Assembly: GCA_034401795.1 (NCBI GenBank)
Contig: CM067367.1
Location: 79,625,079 to 79,689,078 of the forward strand
Reading direction: 5' to 3'
Length of the DNA: 64,000 nucleotides
Source: Chaetoderma sp. LZ-2023a
Taxonomy: Eukaryota; Mollusca; Caudofoveata; Chaetodermatida; Chaetodermatidae
Shown here: one piece after another, positions 34,803 to 46,319 of the stretch
Position numbering within the stretch: the stretch's first letter is position 1
Layout of the letters: each line of letters opens with the position of its first letter
Notes under the pieces: model-generated
What the model was told of the DNA's origin: nothing
The model's input: only the letters and a program-made list of their open reading frames with translations
The model's database searches: none
Position numbers and translations under genes: made by a program

Positions 34803-37800
34803 AGCTCACCTGGCCAGAATGGCCAAGTGAGCTTATGCGATGGCGACCGTCCATCGTATGTGTGTCATCTGTCATCTGTCGTCTGTCGGCTGTCATCCGT
34901 CAACTTTTTCAACTTTAAACGACTTTCTCAAGAACCACTTAGCCAATTTCAATTATATTTGGCAGAAAGCATCCCTAGGGCATACGAATTCAAGTTTGTT
35001 CAAATGAAGCCGATCGGCCAAAATCTTCTCCGAAACCGCTGGAGGAATTGATTCAAAACTCATAACACATCATCTATTGCAACAGTAGACCCAAGTTTGT
35101 TCAAGGCAACCTGACTGGCCGATTTGCCTGGCGGCCATCTTGGATGACCTAGTTTTCGCGAAAACGACTTCTCCCGATCTGGTGAAGGGATAAACCTGAA
35201 ATTTTGTAAATATGCTTAGGGACCAAGGTCCATTCAAGTTTGTTCAAGGAAAGGTCTTATGTTAAAAAACATGGCCGCCATCAACCAATCAAAATTTTGC
35301 GTTTGTTGGTCATATTGGCTTTTTTGTATTTGATGTATTTTGATGGCGAAAATTGCTTTATATATGCTTATCAGTGTGGCGAGTTCAAATATGCCACTTT
35401 CGAGACTGCCAGATAAACTGTTTGGCTGCCATCTTGGTTTGTTTTCCAGCCATAGGCTCCCATAATAAAGCAACTGGGCCATAGTAAAGCAGTGGGGAAT
35501 TCTTTAAACGACTTCTTCTCAAGAACCACTTGGCCAATTTCAATTATATTTTAGAGGAAGCAGTCATAGGGCATAGAGATCTAAGTTTGTTCAAACGAAG
35601 CGGATCGGTCAAAATCCCAGATGGCCGCCGGCCAAAATGGCTGATTTTTAGAAACACATTAAAAAATCTCCGAAACCGCTGGAGGAATTGATTCAAAACT
35701 CATAACACATCATCTGTGGCAACGGTAGACCCAGGTTTGACCAAGCCAACCTTATTGGCCTATTTGCTTCGTGGCCATCTTGGATGACGTAGTTTCCCCG
35801 GAAACGACTTCTTCTCCCGAACCGCTTAAAGGATAGAGCTTAAATTTATTAAATATGCTTAGGGACCAAGGCCTATTCAAATTTGTTCAAAGGAATTTCG
35901 TACGTTAAAAAACATTGCCAGCATCAACCAATCAAAATTGAGCATTTGTTGGTCATATTGTGGTTTTTTTATTTGATGTATTTTAATGGCGAAAATATAT
36001 GCTTATTACGGTGGCGAGTTTAAATATGCCACTTTCGAGACTGTCGGATAAATGGTTTGGCTACAATCTTGGTTTATTTGCCCGCCATAGGCTCCAATAG
36101 TAAAGCAATGGGCCTATAGTAAAGCAATGGGGGAATTCTTTAAACGACTTCTCAAAGTTCAAAGTTCAAAGTTCAAAGTTGCTTTATTTCATGGTTTTTT
36201 CTATACATGTAAATATAATCTAAACAGGCAGTCCATCAAAGGCATGGCCTATTGAGTGATGGACTCCTTACACACACTACAAAACATTTATACATTAACA
36301 TATATATGACACACAAGACAGTGGCACAGTGACAGAATGCTGAAAAGCTACCTTGATATGAAAGTCCAGGACTATTTTGGTTTGTTTTGTGGAGTTCGGA
36401 CATAATCTTTGATATATATGTCATATATACATGTATTTAATACATATGTCTTCCATTAAGCGGTGGGTGGGTAGCGCTGTCCCTTCTTTGATGTTTACAT
36501 AGATATATGCCACTATGTGCACAAACATAAAACACACGACATTCAAACACATATTTATGGCATTAATATTTAAATACACTCATACATATTTACTGACTTA
36601 ATTAAACATATATTATACATATACTCCCTAATTACATCATTATCTCATTTTATTTAAATTTAGTTTGGAGTGGTTTATTATTATATAGGACTTTTATATG
36701 GGTGGGGTGGGGTGGGTGGGGTGGGGGAGGCAAGGAAGAGCTCATCACTGTAATATAAAGTTGAGATAGTTAGAGTTGTTAAGAATCGATAGATGCGTTG
36801 ATCGTATGTGGGCTATTTAGGTGTAGTAGTAGTGAAAGTAAACTGTGAAGTATGTTTGTGTTTAGACTTCTTACTTCAATTATTAGGTTAGGTTAGTTTA
36901 TCTATAGTGGTGGTGGTGGTTGTGGAATGTCTTAGGCTTGTATTATTATTAATTAGCAGAGAATCTGTGACCATCAGGTATAAATATATTAATTTAGTAT
37001 TTGTCGATCATAGATTCCCTGGCAATCTTCTTAAAGGATTTCAGGTTTAATATACTATCGCGTATTTTTGTACTGGTGCTGTTCCATAGTTTTGTTTTAT
37101 GAGTTAGTTTTTCTCAAGAACCACTGGGCTTATTTCAATTATATTTGACAGGAACAATCCTTAGGGCATAGATATTCAAGTTTGTTCAAATGAAGCCGGT
37201 CGGACAATTTGGGCGGCGGCCATCTTGGATGTTGGCCGATTTTTAGAAACTCATTAAATATGATCTAGGGCAACAGCTGAAACAAGTTTGTTCAAGAGAA
37301 CCTGATTGGCCAAATAGTTCGCTGGCCATCTTGGATGACCTATATTTTTCGAAAACAACTTCTCCAGAGCCGCTGGAATGATCAGGCTGAAATTTGGGAT
37401 ATTTGATTAGGGCCTAAGGGCCATTAAAATTTGTTCAAGGGAAGTTGGTCCATCAAAAAATAAAGCTGCCGTGGCCCAATCAAAATGTAGCATGTTTCGT
37501 GGCCATATTGATTTTATTTTATTTTGACGACTCTTGAAGCCGAAATTGGTTTTATATGTGTTTGGGCATCTGATTTCAGATTTGCCATTTTCGAAACTGT
37601 CGGATAAACGTTTTAGCGGCCATCATGGATCATTTTCCAACAAGAAACTCCCATGTACCAAAGCAATAGGAAATTTCAAGTGTATTTGGCAGAAAACATA
37701 CTTAAGGCATAGAGATATACGTTTGTTCAAATGAAGATGGTCTGTAATTTGCCTGGCTGCCATCCTGGATTTTTGAAATGCCTTTAAAGATCTTCTTTTC

Positions 37801-38045
37801 CGAATCCGCATGGGAGATCGATTAAAAAATCATGACAGGTTATTTACGGAAACAGCTGAATGCAGTTTGTTCAATGGAACTTGATTGCATAATGCTTTAG
37901 CAGTCATCTTGGATGACCTGGATTTCATGAAAACAACTTCGTATCCATAATCGCTGATCGGATTGGGCCGAAATTTGGGAGATATGATAAAGGACTAAGG
38001 GCTGTAAAGTTTTGTTCAAAAGTAGTTGATACATACAGAAACATG
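34803..38045. repeat. Long-period tandem repeat, ~0.55-0.64 kb unit, four copies
   Basis: It starts with the inverted motif AGCTCACCTGGCC...GGCCAAGTGAGCT. AAGAACCACTT(A/G)GCCAATTTC and GGCCATCTTGGATGACCT then recur near 34.93, 35.52, 37.11 and (degenerate) 37.67 kb. Periods are ~590, ~640 (after removing the insertion) and ~550 bp. The CTCACCTGGCC head is familiar from memory in many marine invertebrate genomes. No gene is seen. Confidence 0.7.
36151..37105 (-). mobile_element. LINE 3' end with (GAACTTT)n tail, inserted in the tandem repeat
   Basis: The insertion interrupts the repeat motif CGACTTCTTCTCAAGAACC. On the minus strand it ends CATGAAATAAAGCAACTTTG followed by GAACTTT repeats, a poly(A)-signal plus microsatellite tail as seen in some LINE 3' UTRs. 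TTCTC lies at both edges as a probable short target duplication. Only 3' noncoding sequence (0.95 kb) is present, implying 5' truncation. Confidence 0.65.
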
Positions 38046-38212
38046 GCTTCTGTTTTCTTGTTATAATTCTGCTCAACTCTGTAGGGTTCTACTTATTGTT
38101 GATGGTCTTTCTGGTTGAAATGCCTATGATGCAGGTGAACGATACAGGCCCCTTGGGCCTCTTGTTACAAAATTCTGGGACCATTTTTCTGGAAATGCTG
38201 TGTCCACGCACA

Positions 38213-38650
38213 CCGCTAGGCCAGGACGGGTGCTTGGGACAGGGAATTTTGACGCATAGAGGGTAGATAAAAATTCTGTTTATTCTAGCTCGCTCACCCC
38301 AGATTCGATATATTTTAGAAATTATTTGACTGGCAACAGTTTCCATCCTAGGATAACGCCCACCGCTAGGCCAGGACATATGCTTGGGACAGGGAATTTT
38401 GACGCACAGAGGATAGATCAAAATTCCGTTTATTCTAGCTCGCTCACCACAGATTCGATATATTTTAGAAATTATTTGACTGGCAACAGTTTCCATCCTA
38501 GTGATACCGTCCACCTCTAGGCCAGGACGTGTGCTTGGGACAGGAAATTTTGATGCATAGAGGATAGGTAAAAATTTAGTTTCTATCTACCTCGCTCATC
38601 CCAGATCAATATATTTTAGAAACTATTTGACTGCGAGCTCAGCGTCCACA
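38213..38650. repeat. Tandem satellite, ~150 bp monomer, three copies
   Basis: CGCTAGGCCAGGAC...TTGGGACAGGGAATTTTGAC...AATTATTTGACTGGC recurs at 38214, 38364 and 38515. A single diverged unit also sits at ~34728-34800, before the long-period repeat. Minus-strand frames across it (for example 38089-38514) are repeat artefacts. Confidence 0.8.
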
Positions 38651-38659
38651 AAAACGCAC

Positions 38660-39095
38660 GCATACAGCTAAACCAGGATGTGTACGCACACTTGGAACAA
38701 CCATATTTGGATCGATATCGACCAGATAGAATCCAACATTTTCCAACCTCATTCTCCACCACTACTAAAGATTTTATAGATAATTTGAATGAAAGTTGTT
38801 GTTCCAATTACCGCTCAGGAATCCCAGGTAAAAAGGGCCGTTCACGCATGTTGGAAACAGGCAAAATTTGGAACGATACAGACCCAGATAGAATCCAACC
38901 GTATCCAACCTCATTTCTCTGCCACTACTAAAGATTTTATAAATAATTTGACTGGAGGCTATTGCTTCCAATTAGCGCTCAGGAAGCCCAGGTGAATGGG
39001 GTCGTTCACGCGTGTTGGAACCAAGCAATTTGGATCGATACGGGGCAGATATGAGCCAACCTTATCCAACCTCACTCCTCCGCCACTACTAAAGA
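38660..39095. repeat. Tandem satellite, ~162 bp monomer, ~2.7 copies
   Basis: ACTACTAAAGATTTTATA and GATAGAATCCAACC recur, with ACTACTAAAG at 38761, 38924 and 39085. It abuts the previous array directly, and the two share the word ATAATTTGACTGG, so they may be related by divergence. Confidence 0.75.
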
Positions 39096-39114
39096 TAGTA
39101 TAAACCTGTTGGAG

Positions 39115-39865
39115 ACGCCCATCGAGTTCGTCCCACTGACGTCCACAATCAATTGAGGTCGCATACAGGTCAACTCAGAACAGCCAGAACATAGATTGTT
39201 ACTGTTCTTAGGAAATATATGGTACCATTCGACCAGAGGGTTGTTATTGCTACCGAGTACTACCGAGGCACCGCCCATCCAGTTCGTCCCACTGACGTCC
39301 ACAATCAATTGAGGTCGCATACAAGTCAACTCAGAACAGCCAGAACATAGATTGTTACTGGCCTTAGGAAATATATAGTATCATTCGACCGGAAGGTCGT
39401 TATTGCTACCTCATACTACCGAGGCCACGCCCATCCAGTTCGCTCCACTGACGTCCACAGTCAATTGAGGTCGTATACAGGTCAACTCAGAACAGCAAGA
39501 CCAAAGATTGCTACCGCCCTTAGGAGATATCTGGTGTAAATTTGCTAGATGGTTTTGTTAACTCGTACTACCGAGGCCACGCATATCTGGTTCGTTTTGT
39601 TGATATCCATAACATAATAATGAGGTCACATACCGTCAGCTCAGATTTAGTCAGAACATAGATTGTTCTTGTCCTTAGGAAATTTCTAGTATAAACCTGC
39701 TGGAAGATTACTGCCAACTCGTACTACCAAGGCCACGCCCATCTGGTTCGTTTTGTTGGTATCCATAACATAATATTGAGGTCATATACAGGTCAGCTCA
39801 GATTCAGCCAGAACGTAGATTGTTCCCGTCCGTAGGGAGTTTCTAGCATAATCTGACGGGGGTGG
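39115..39865. repeat. Tandem satellite, ~155 bp monomer, five copies
   Basis: CGCCCATC(C/G)AGTTCGTCCC...CAATTGAGGTCGCATACA...ACATAGATTGTTACTG recurs at 39116, 39272, 39428, 39580 and 39736 (period 152-156). The last two units are clearly more diverged than the first three. Confidence 0.85.
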
Positions 39866-39904
39866 GGGTGTGGGGGTGTGTGTGCTGCCACCGCACATCG
39901 AGTA

Positions 39905-41790
39905 CCAGAGGGACAATCGTTTCCGGCTACCAACCAAGTTTACTTGGTCTAGTAGTACCCCGTCACCTTCCTGGCAACGTGTTTTGCTTATCTGGCTGCA
40001 GATAAACAACCAAGCAACATCGTGGTCCAGCTGATATCCCGGCTGCTATCCCTACAGATAAGCAGTAGCTTTCAGAATAAGTTGACCTAATCAGTTAGAC
40101 CGATTAGCCTGATAGCTGGACTCAACTTTATTCAGCAGACAAATTTTAAGTCAACTCCTTTCAACAAGATTAACTTAAGTCAACCTAACCAGGTAGACCG
40201 ATCAGCTAGGTAGCTGGAATCAACCATATTCAGCAGACAAATCTTAAGTCAACTCCTTTCAGCAAGATTAACTTAAGTCAACTTAACCAGGTAGACCGAT
40301 TAGCCTGATAGCTGGACTCAGCTTTATTCAGCAGACAAAACTTAAGTCAACTCCTCTCAGCAAGATTAACCTAAGTCAACTTAACCAGGTAGACCGATCA
40401 GCCAGAAAGCTGGAATCATCCTTATTCAGCAGACACACCTTTAAGTCAACTCCTTTCAGCAAGATTAACTTAAGTCAACTCCTTTCAGCAAGATTAACTT
40501 AAGTCAACTTAACCATGGGGACTGATTAGCCTGATAGGTTGAATCAACCATATTCAACAAATTTGATCTTATGTCAACTCCTTTCAGCAAGACTAACTTA
40601 AGTCAACTTCATCTCTGGCATTTGCTTAATCTGGCTTCAGATAAGCAGTATGTATGATTACTGTATTCTGCGGCTGTAGTAGTAGAAACATCCTACATCT
40701 GCAATCAGTCCTTCTTTGCTTTTGCCCACTGTGTCTTGTCCTCAGCCAAAATCCGTAGCTTCCTCAGGCCCATTCTTGACTTGAGTGTACCTAATCCTGC
40801 TTTCTTGAGGTCACCTCGTAGCACGCTTAGCAGATTTATGCAAAATAACGTCCTCTCCTGGCTCTGTATTTGCTGGCTTCGAGTAGGGAGAATTCCAAGG
40901 CTCTCTGTGCTGGCGTGTATTCTGCATCTTTAGCACATGGCCAAACATGGACCATCTTTGCTGGGTGTCATTTATAGACAGCGGCGACGTACTACACATC
41001 TTGTACAGTGCATCATTGGAAATTGTGCTCTCTGGCCATCGGTGTCCAGTGATGGTGCATAGGTGTTTGCGGTGGCAGGCGTCAAGTTTGTCTAGAACTG
41101 TCTTTGGAGCTGCCCAGCTGTTACAGTTATACACCATCAAGGATACGCAGGTTGCATTGTATAAACGTAGTCTTTTTACCAAGGGCATCTTTGATCTACG
41201 AATCCATAGCTTCCAGAAGGACTGGAAAGCTATGTTCCCCATGATGCAACGTGCAGCAATGTCAGCAGTACTGCAAAGCAATGAGCCCAGGATTGTACTT
41301 TTCCTCCATGGTTCGTCGCAATGGAGTGGATCGTCATTTTCTTTAGTTTCATGCCTTGTAGATAGGTATATATGGGTGAACTCTGTTTTGGATTCATTTA
41401 TAAAGAGAATCTCAATTCTTAGGCCCGATCAGATAAGCAGTAGCTGTCATAATAAGTTGGTCTAATCAGTAGGACCGATTAGCCTGATAGCTGGACTCAA
41501 CTTTATTCAGCAGACACATCTTAAGGCAACTCCTTTCAGCAAGATTGACTTAAGTCAACTTAACCAGGTAGACCAATCAGTCAGATAGCTTGGATCAACC
41601 ATATTCAGCAGACAAATCTTAGGTCAACTCCGTTCAGCAAGATTAACTTAGGTTGACTTGACCAGGTAGACTGATCAGCCAGGTAGCTGGAATCAACGTT
41701 ATTCAGCGAATAAAATTTAAGTTAGCTTCTTTCAGAAAGATCAACTTAAGTCAAATCAATTAGACCAATCAGCTAGATAGCTTGAGGAAC
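39905..41790. repeat. Compound tandem array with 29 bp subrepeats, copy 2
   Basis: Same array as at 15.26-16.38 kb, beginning with the shared GACAATCGTTTCCGGCTACC. A clean 29 bp direct duplication (TTAAGTCAACTCCTTTCAGC...) is seen near 40440-40500. A LINE copy (40651-41428) interrupts it. Confidence 0.8.
40651..41428 (-). mobile_element. 5'-truncated LINE with 14 bp target duplication
   Basis: Flanked by TCAGATAAGCAGTA at 40637-40650 and 41429-41442. The uninterrupted site is present in array copy 1 (TCAGAT(A/G)AGCA(T/G)TAGCTGTCA near 15.45 and 15.99 kb). On the minus strand the frame reads NESKTEFTHIYLSTRHE, then LCSTADIAARCIMGNIAFQS, KRLRLYNATCVSLMVYNC, LDACHRKHLCTITGHRWPE and RWSMFGHVLKM, the end of an RT and the C-terminal domain of a LINE ORF2. 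A near-open frame of ~156 codons (40811-41281) makes it younger-looking than the 11.7 kb copy. Confidence 0.85.
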
Positions 41791-42335
41791 TCTACTCCAC
41801 AAGACAAATTTAAAGCCAACTTCTTTCAGCAAGATCAACTAAAAATGAACTATACGCAACCCAATAAATGTCGAGCCACTTCAACCAAACGGAGAGCAAC
41901 TGGACTTAGGACCGATCAGAGTAAAAGCGGCCATACCTGACGCCGACCAGACTTGAAGCCAGCAGACTTAGTATCCTCCAGACAGAACCACCTATATCCA
42001 ACTCAGGCGTGATATCGATCAAAGCACGAGTTTACTTAATATTCATATAGATAGAAACATTTCAAGAAATCATATACTTAGTTAATAATTGTATTGAATC
42101 AATTACTTGTGTGACTTTAGTCAAAACAGACAAGTGTTAGAATATCAACCCTATCTCCTGGTTGAGTATTTCTTTTTGTATTATTAAGAATAACCCTGCC
42201 CAATAGCACTAAAACCAAACCCACGGACATAGCGATCTTCTAGTCCTATCGGTCAACCCACCTGGACATTGGTAAGTCAGTGCGTTACTATTGCCATCTG
42301 TAGGTAAAAAACTTATATGTGTCAGGCAAGACCTT
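41791..42335. repeat. Conserved 0.55 kb flank of the tandem array, copy 2
   Basis: Matches 16381-16925 throughout (for example CTTGAAGCCAGCAGACTTAG and GGTCAACCCACCTGG). It ends AAGACCTTATAGC, directly followed by a family-Z LTR copy, whereas the first copy is followed by a family-Y LTR. Confidence 0.65.
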
Positions 42336-42885
42336 ATAGCTAGGGGTTACCAATTATAATATGGCAGTAGAAATAGATAGGCATATTGATTCTCAAACAG
42401 ACACTGACAACTCGGATGACCTGTCCACGGCTGAGGAGCCTACATTCTCCACCTACCTCGAAGATTTGCCGAGTGGGGCAGAGGGTAACAGGGTTGAAAA
42501 GGTGTTAAAGATACACCGACCCACGCAACTTGTAGCAAACTAACGGTCCGCAAGACATACACTACCAGACACGCTAGGCAAATTGCCGGATCCTCGCGAT
42601 CTGGCTGGTAGCAGTATACATTACCAAGACATGGCAGTGATGCCTAGAACGGCCCCGGGATCAGCAGAGGAGTCAGCTTATCTAAGCCCTCCTGTGCTGA
42701 GCACGTACACGCCCCCCCCCCCACCCCTCACACATGGCACACATGCACGTACGTACCAACAATGCACATGTAATGCATCCTTATCGCGACCACTCGCCTA
42801 CCGACAAACATATGACTGATAGAAGGTCAACTCCTCCAACAATATACAACCGACGACGACCAAAGACCGACCGCACTACAGTATC
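42336..42885 (+). mobile_element. LTR family Z, solo copy
   Basis: Close match to 25661-26210, from TTATAGCTAGGGGTTACC to CGACCGCACTACA, with few indels. No gag follows, so it is a solo LTR or the 3' end of an otherwise lost element. The internal frame is interrupted by TAA at 42541-42543. Confidence 0.6.
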
Positions 42886-42889
42886 GCGA

Positions 42890-43140
42890 AGAAGTCTATA
42901 GATTTTTTGGTTCCAACGTCAAGGTCATGGAAAAGGTAACATATCCGATGGGATAATCCGAGTTCCACTGAAGCGATCTTGACCAAACTTGGATGGTTGG
43001 TTGCTCATGGCATCCCAACGAAATTGTAATGATTTTGACGTCAGGGGTCAAGGTCAAACAGAAAGGCGGGATGGCGAGACTCGAAATTCTCCACAAGGCT
43101 AGGTAACATATCGAAAGTCATTAAAGACAGATTTGCTCAC
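42890..43140. repeat. AAGGTCA-rich dispersed repeat
   Basis: Contains CGTCAAGGTCATGG and GACGTCAGGGGTCAAGGTCA, direct half-site-like AGGTCA words, in a sequence style I associate with dispersed invertebrate repeats. No second copy occurs in the window, so the call rests on memory. Confidence 0.3.
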
Positions 43141-43359
43141 GTGCCCAAATGGCAAACTGATTAATTAAAAATATTAACAGTTGCACAATTAAACAGCCGA
43201 ACCTACATATAGATTAGGCTCGTCGTAGACGGTTGAAATTGCTGACTTAGTTTCTTAAATGTTATGACTCCTGTTCTACCGATAACCCCGCCACACCACA
43301 CCAACTCCAACCCCAATCTTGCAACATCTTAGCTACGGTAAAATTAGTTTCAATTGTAA

Positions 43360-43550
43360 ACAGCTTACAAGTATAGGCTATACATGGTCGCTTGGGAATT
43401 GAGGTATCCATTTTAAGCTATGCCCCGCCCATTTCTAGCTATGTGCCGCCCATTTCTACCTAAGATCCGCCCAATTTAACCCACGTGATGAAACCAATTT
43501 ATAAACCCTGAAACCTCAAATTCCTAGAATCCCACATACATACACATATA
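43360..43550 (-). repeat. MITE family M2, right-half fragment
   Basis: ATGCCCCGCCCATTTCTAGC and its duplicate GTGCCGCCCATTTCTACC match the GGGCGGGGC end of M2. A partial TTAGTTTCAATTG arm is upstream. Confidence 0.45.
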
Positions 43551-44070
43551 CACATCACTCAGGACTACGTACCAGTCGAACGGGGTTCGCGCCTCGGTGG
43601 TGTTGTATCGCACCATCACTGTAAACATGAGCAATCCCCTTCACTCCTTGTCTCTCTGCTAACCCAGGAATATTAATGTACACCAGTGTAAAAATCGCAG
43701 TACTTGCCTACCAGGCGAGAATACTCTGCGACTGACTGGGAGAAGTGTAGTCCTGGTTGTACTAGTATAAACGACGGAGACAGTAGGAATCTGATAAATA
43801 ATGCCAACCAACCAAACAACTATTACAGCCACTCCATGCGCCCCGTCAAGCCCCCCCCCCACCCCACAACCTGCCACCCCACCCCACCCCATCGTCCTAT
43901 TGCACGGCCCTCGTCCTCCCACTCCGTTATCGTATCGAGTACAGCGAAGCTATGTGAGCGGGCGTATAGTCACTCTTTAGTCTTCATTGTCACTCATTAG
44001 CACTTTTGTGCTAGCTTCACCATCAACCCGGTAATGGTAAAGAACATTCTTTGAACGGTTTTTTTTTTAA
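43551..44070. other. No gene seen; poly-C tract
   Basis: Mixed sequence with a C-rich block (43850-43890). The plus-strand frame 43704-44000 has no domain signal and crosses the C tract. Confidence 0.45.
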
Positions 44071-44074
44071 ACAG

Positions 44075-44235
44075 TATCCATTTTCAGGCCAAGAGAAAAC
44101 TAATTCTTTTAATTACCAAGCCAGTCATTCCAGTGGTACGTTTTTAAAAATAGTCTCTTGTCTTGCAAATGCACAGTCCTCAAGACCACTGCAGGAGCTG
44201 TTTTGGACGTCTTGGCCATTAAAGGGATAAAGTTG
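44075..44235. repeat. Foldback MITE family M1, eroded copy
   Basis: CCATTTTCAGGCCAAGAGAA on the left and AATAGTCTCTTGTCTTGCAA on the right, with AAGCCAGTCATTCCAGTGG between. The left inner arm is deleted. Flanking CTCAAGACCACTGCAG matches other copies. Confidence 0.6.
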
Positions 44236-44334
44236 CCACAAGAACTGTTAAACACTGATTCGTGACATCATATAATTGAAAAAAACCACCCAAACAAAGG
44301 ATAAAGATACGAGATATGATTTTTCACGTACTCA

Positions 44335-44440
44335 CCCGGATAAAGCAGATTCCTGGGCAGGTGATAGATCAATAGCGGGCCGTATTAGACTGCTATTGAT
44401 CCTGTAGGCTACGGCCCAGTAACCTGTGTTGCCAGGGTAA
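44335..44440. repeat. Palindromic MITE related to 6441-6506
   Basis: CCGGATAAAGCAGATT and GGCCCAGTAACCTGTG...GCCAGGG face each other, with the inner pair ATCAATAGC/GCTATTGAT. The GGCCCAGTAA word and overall layout match the 6.4 kb hairpin. Confidence 0.5.
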
Positions 44441-44580
44441 TATTTATTGTTTATCCACATATATATTCGTCTTATCCATGCTTGGTGAACTTGTGATAAA
44501 AAAATCCATGGGTCGCTGACGAGTCTATTCCATCGTTTCCATGTAAAGCCGAGTCATGTTGAGCTTAAGGAATCGTCTGC

Positions 44581-44662
<82 letters not shown>

Positions 44663-44830
44663 GTGGCGGTGGCGGTGGCGGTGGCGGTGGCGGTGGCGGT
44701 GGCGGTGGCGGTAGTGTGGAGGAGGAGGAGGAGGAGGAGAGGCTGAGGGGGTGGGGGGAAGGACGAGACGGATGAGGAGGTGGGGTGTGTGAGGATGGGG
44801 AGGAGGAGGAGGAGGAGGCGAGAGAGGAGG
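44581..44830. repeat. Consecutive (AAT)n, (GGTGGC)n and (GAG)n microsatellites
   Basis: About 80 bp of AAT repeats changes abruptly to ~50 bp of GGTGGC repeats, then to GAG/GGA-rich sequence. All three minus-strand frames stay open and encode homopolymer-like Ile, Tyr, Pro and Leu runs, which are artefacts. Confidence 0.95.
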
Positions 44831-44934
44831 AGGAGTGCAAAGGGTTTCCTGTAAAGGCACGGATAGTGTGGATTGCCAAAACAAGCCACTCATGGTTACT
44901 AGTAAATACCGGCGGTAATCGTTATTGTTCTTCT

Positions 44935-45085
44935 TAGTGGGAGTCCCTCGAGAACAATGGCAACCAGCCCCGCCCCCCCCCCCCTCCCCCCCCCCACCCC
45001 CGGGCGTATGCGAACAATGGCAACCAGCTCCCCACCAGTTGTAGAACAATGGCGACCAGCGCCCCAGCGGTTGTAGAACAATTTT
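44935..45085. repeat. Short tandem repeat with poly-C interruption
   Basis: GAACAATGGC(A/G)ACCAGC recurs three times, with a diverged GTAGAACAATTTTAAC fourth unit, at ~45-55 bp spacing. A long C tract (44971-44999) lies between the first two. A second C tract is at 45126-45141. Confidence 0.7.
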
Positions 45086-45344
45086 AACACCTAAAAGTTC
45101 AGTATTTTACGTTTTTAATTAGCGGCGCCCCCCCCCCCCCCATCCGTCGTACCGTGGTATGTTAGGTAAAAATAATAGGTGGTCTGATAAGGGAGGTCGT
45201 AGGAGGAAGAGGATGGAGGAGGAGGCCGAGGAGGAGGATGGATGAGGAATGCTCGTGTTTTACGTCAATGCAAAAGATATTGATGTACAAATAGTTTGAA
45301 AATATGGCTTTAAGCCGCTAAACGTTAATTTATTAGTAAACTAT

Positions 45345-45450
45345 TTTTCCATGTTGAATATTTTGAAAACGAGTTGACTGTAAGTTGTTGGTGGCTTAAC
45401 CGACATCACGAGCAAATTGTTTTTAAATACTTAATAGGCGATATAGCTTT
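45345..45450. repeat. MITE family M2, half-palindrome fragment
   Basis: ATGTTGAATATTTTGAAAAC followed by GTTGACTG matches one M2 arm. The mirror arm is nearly erased. Confidence 0.4.
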
Positions 45451-46021
45451 TGCAATAACGTCAGTGATTTTAGATTTGGTGTCTGCTGGATGTTATTGTC
45501 GCGTTTAAAATGTTGTCATTATGCCTCTGAGGATTATGACTCACGCGTTTAAGAACTCAAGCATATGATGTCCTTTCGCTGTGTACAATAAAAAGATTAT
45601 TTGTCATGTGTGGTACGGGTTTAATTTAACCATTCATCAGTAGCACATTAGCTACGAGATCGATCCTTAATCGAGTTGTGTTAAGAAATAATGAAAGACG
45701 TTAAAGATTTGTACCTCCCATCTCGTTCTAAGTATTCTTTTTAGAAATATAGTTAAAAAATGACTATTAAATTAATGTCTAGTTCACTCGCGATAGTGTT
45801 TTTTTGTTTGTGGTTACGAATGCGTGCTTCTCTGGTCTGTTTTAGTACAATTTTGAATGGAATAGATACTGCAATTTACACCTTTACATTTTTTTACATT
45901 ATCGTTCACACACGTGCACAATTCGTTTCTCCAGTTCTTAACAGCAAATATGTACTAGTTCCCTCATTCGAATATCTCGTTTTGGAGCGCTTTTGCATAT
46001 TTATGAGTGGAATTATGCGTC
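45451..46021. other. No gene seen
   Basis: AT-rich sequence upstream of the TATA-like element at 46022. The plus-strand frame 45760-46038 is hydrophobic and AT-driven, without supporting features. Confidence 0.4.
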
Positions 46022-46035
46022 AATATATATATAAA
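46022..46035 (+). promoter_or_regulatory. TATA-like element upstream of a small open frame
   Basis: ATATATATATAAATAA lies ~40 bp before ATG 46073, the spacing expected for a TATA box with a very short 5' leader. In AT-rich DNA this may be chance. Confidence 0.3.
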
Positions 46036-46072
46036 TAATTTCCCTTCGACATTGCTCATGTTGACATTAAAC

Positions 46073-46297
46073 ATGGCCGCTTCATACACTTTAAGGCCGG
46101 CTGAGCTGATGTTAGACCATGCCTATGATCTCGCTGCTACTGTGAGAACTAATAATGGCGATGGTATATTAAGGCATGGAATCACGCATGACCACGATGA
46201 AAGGTGTATCATTATTCGCCTCACCGTGGAATACATGGTAGAACATTACATGCCTGAACCATCGGAATCTGGTTCTGAACCATCTTCCATGGTGTAA
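46073..46297 (+). CDS. Small protein of unknown function, 74 residues
   Basis: ATGGCC in strong Kozak context (A at -3, G at +4) opens a frame that reads MAASYTLRPAELMLDHAYDL, then GITHDHDERCIIIRLTVEYM and an acidic Ser/Glu/Pro tail, ending TAA. An in-frame upstream ATG (46007) would add a poorer hydrophobic segment, so I prefer 46073. The mixed composition and HDHDERC segment look protein-like. I recognise no family. It lies ~1.2 kb from the Maverick remnant, on the opposite strand. Confidence 0.35.
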   Translation: MAASYTLRPAELMLDHAYDLAATVRTNNGDGILRHGITHDHDERCIIIRLTVEYMVEHYMPEPSESGSEPSSMV

Positions 46298-46319
46298 GGG
46301 TGTCATGTGTTCTATCTCG

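Noticed and set aside
38089..38514. 141-codon minus-strand frame with an internal duplication
   Set aside because: It is created by the 150 bp satellite, which happens to be a multiple of three.
44525..45049. Long minus-strand frames rich in Pro, Leu, Ile or Tyr
   Set aside because: They are produced by consecutive trinucleotide and hexanucleotide repeats, which keep all frames open.
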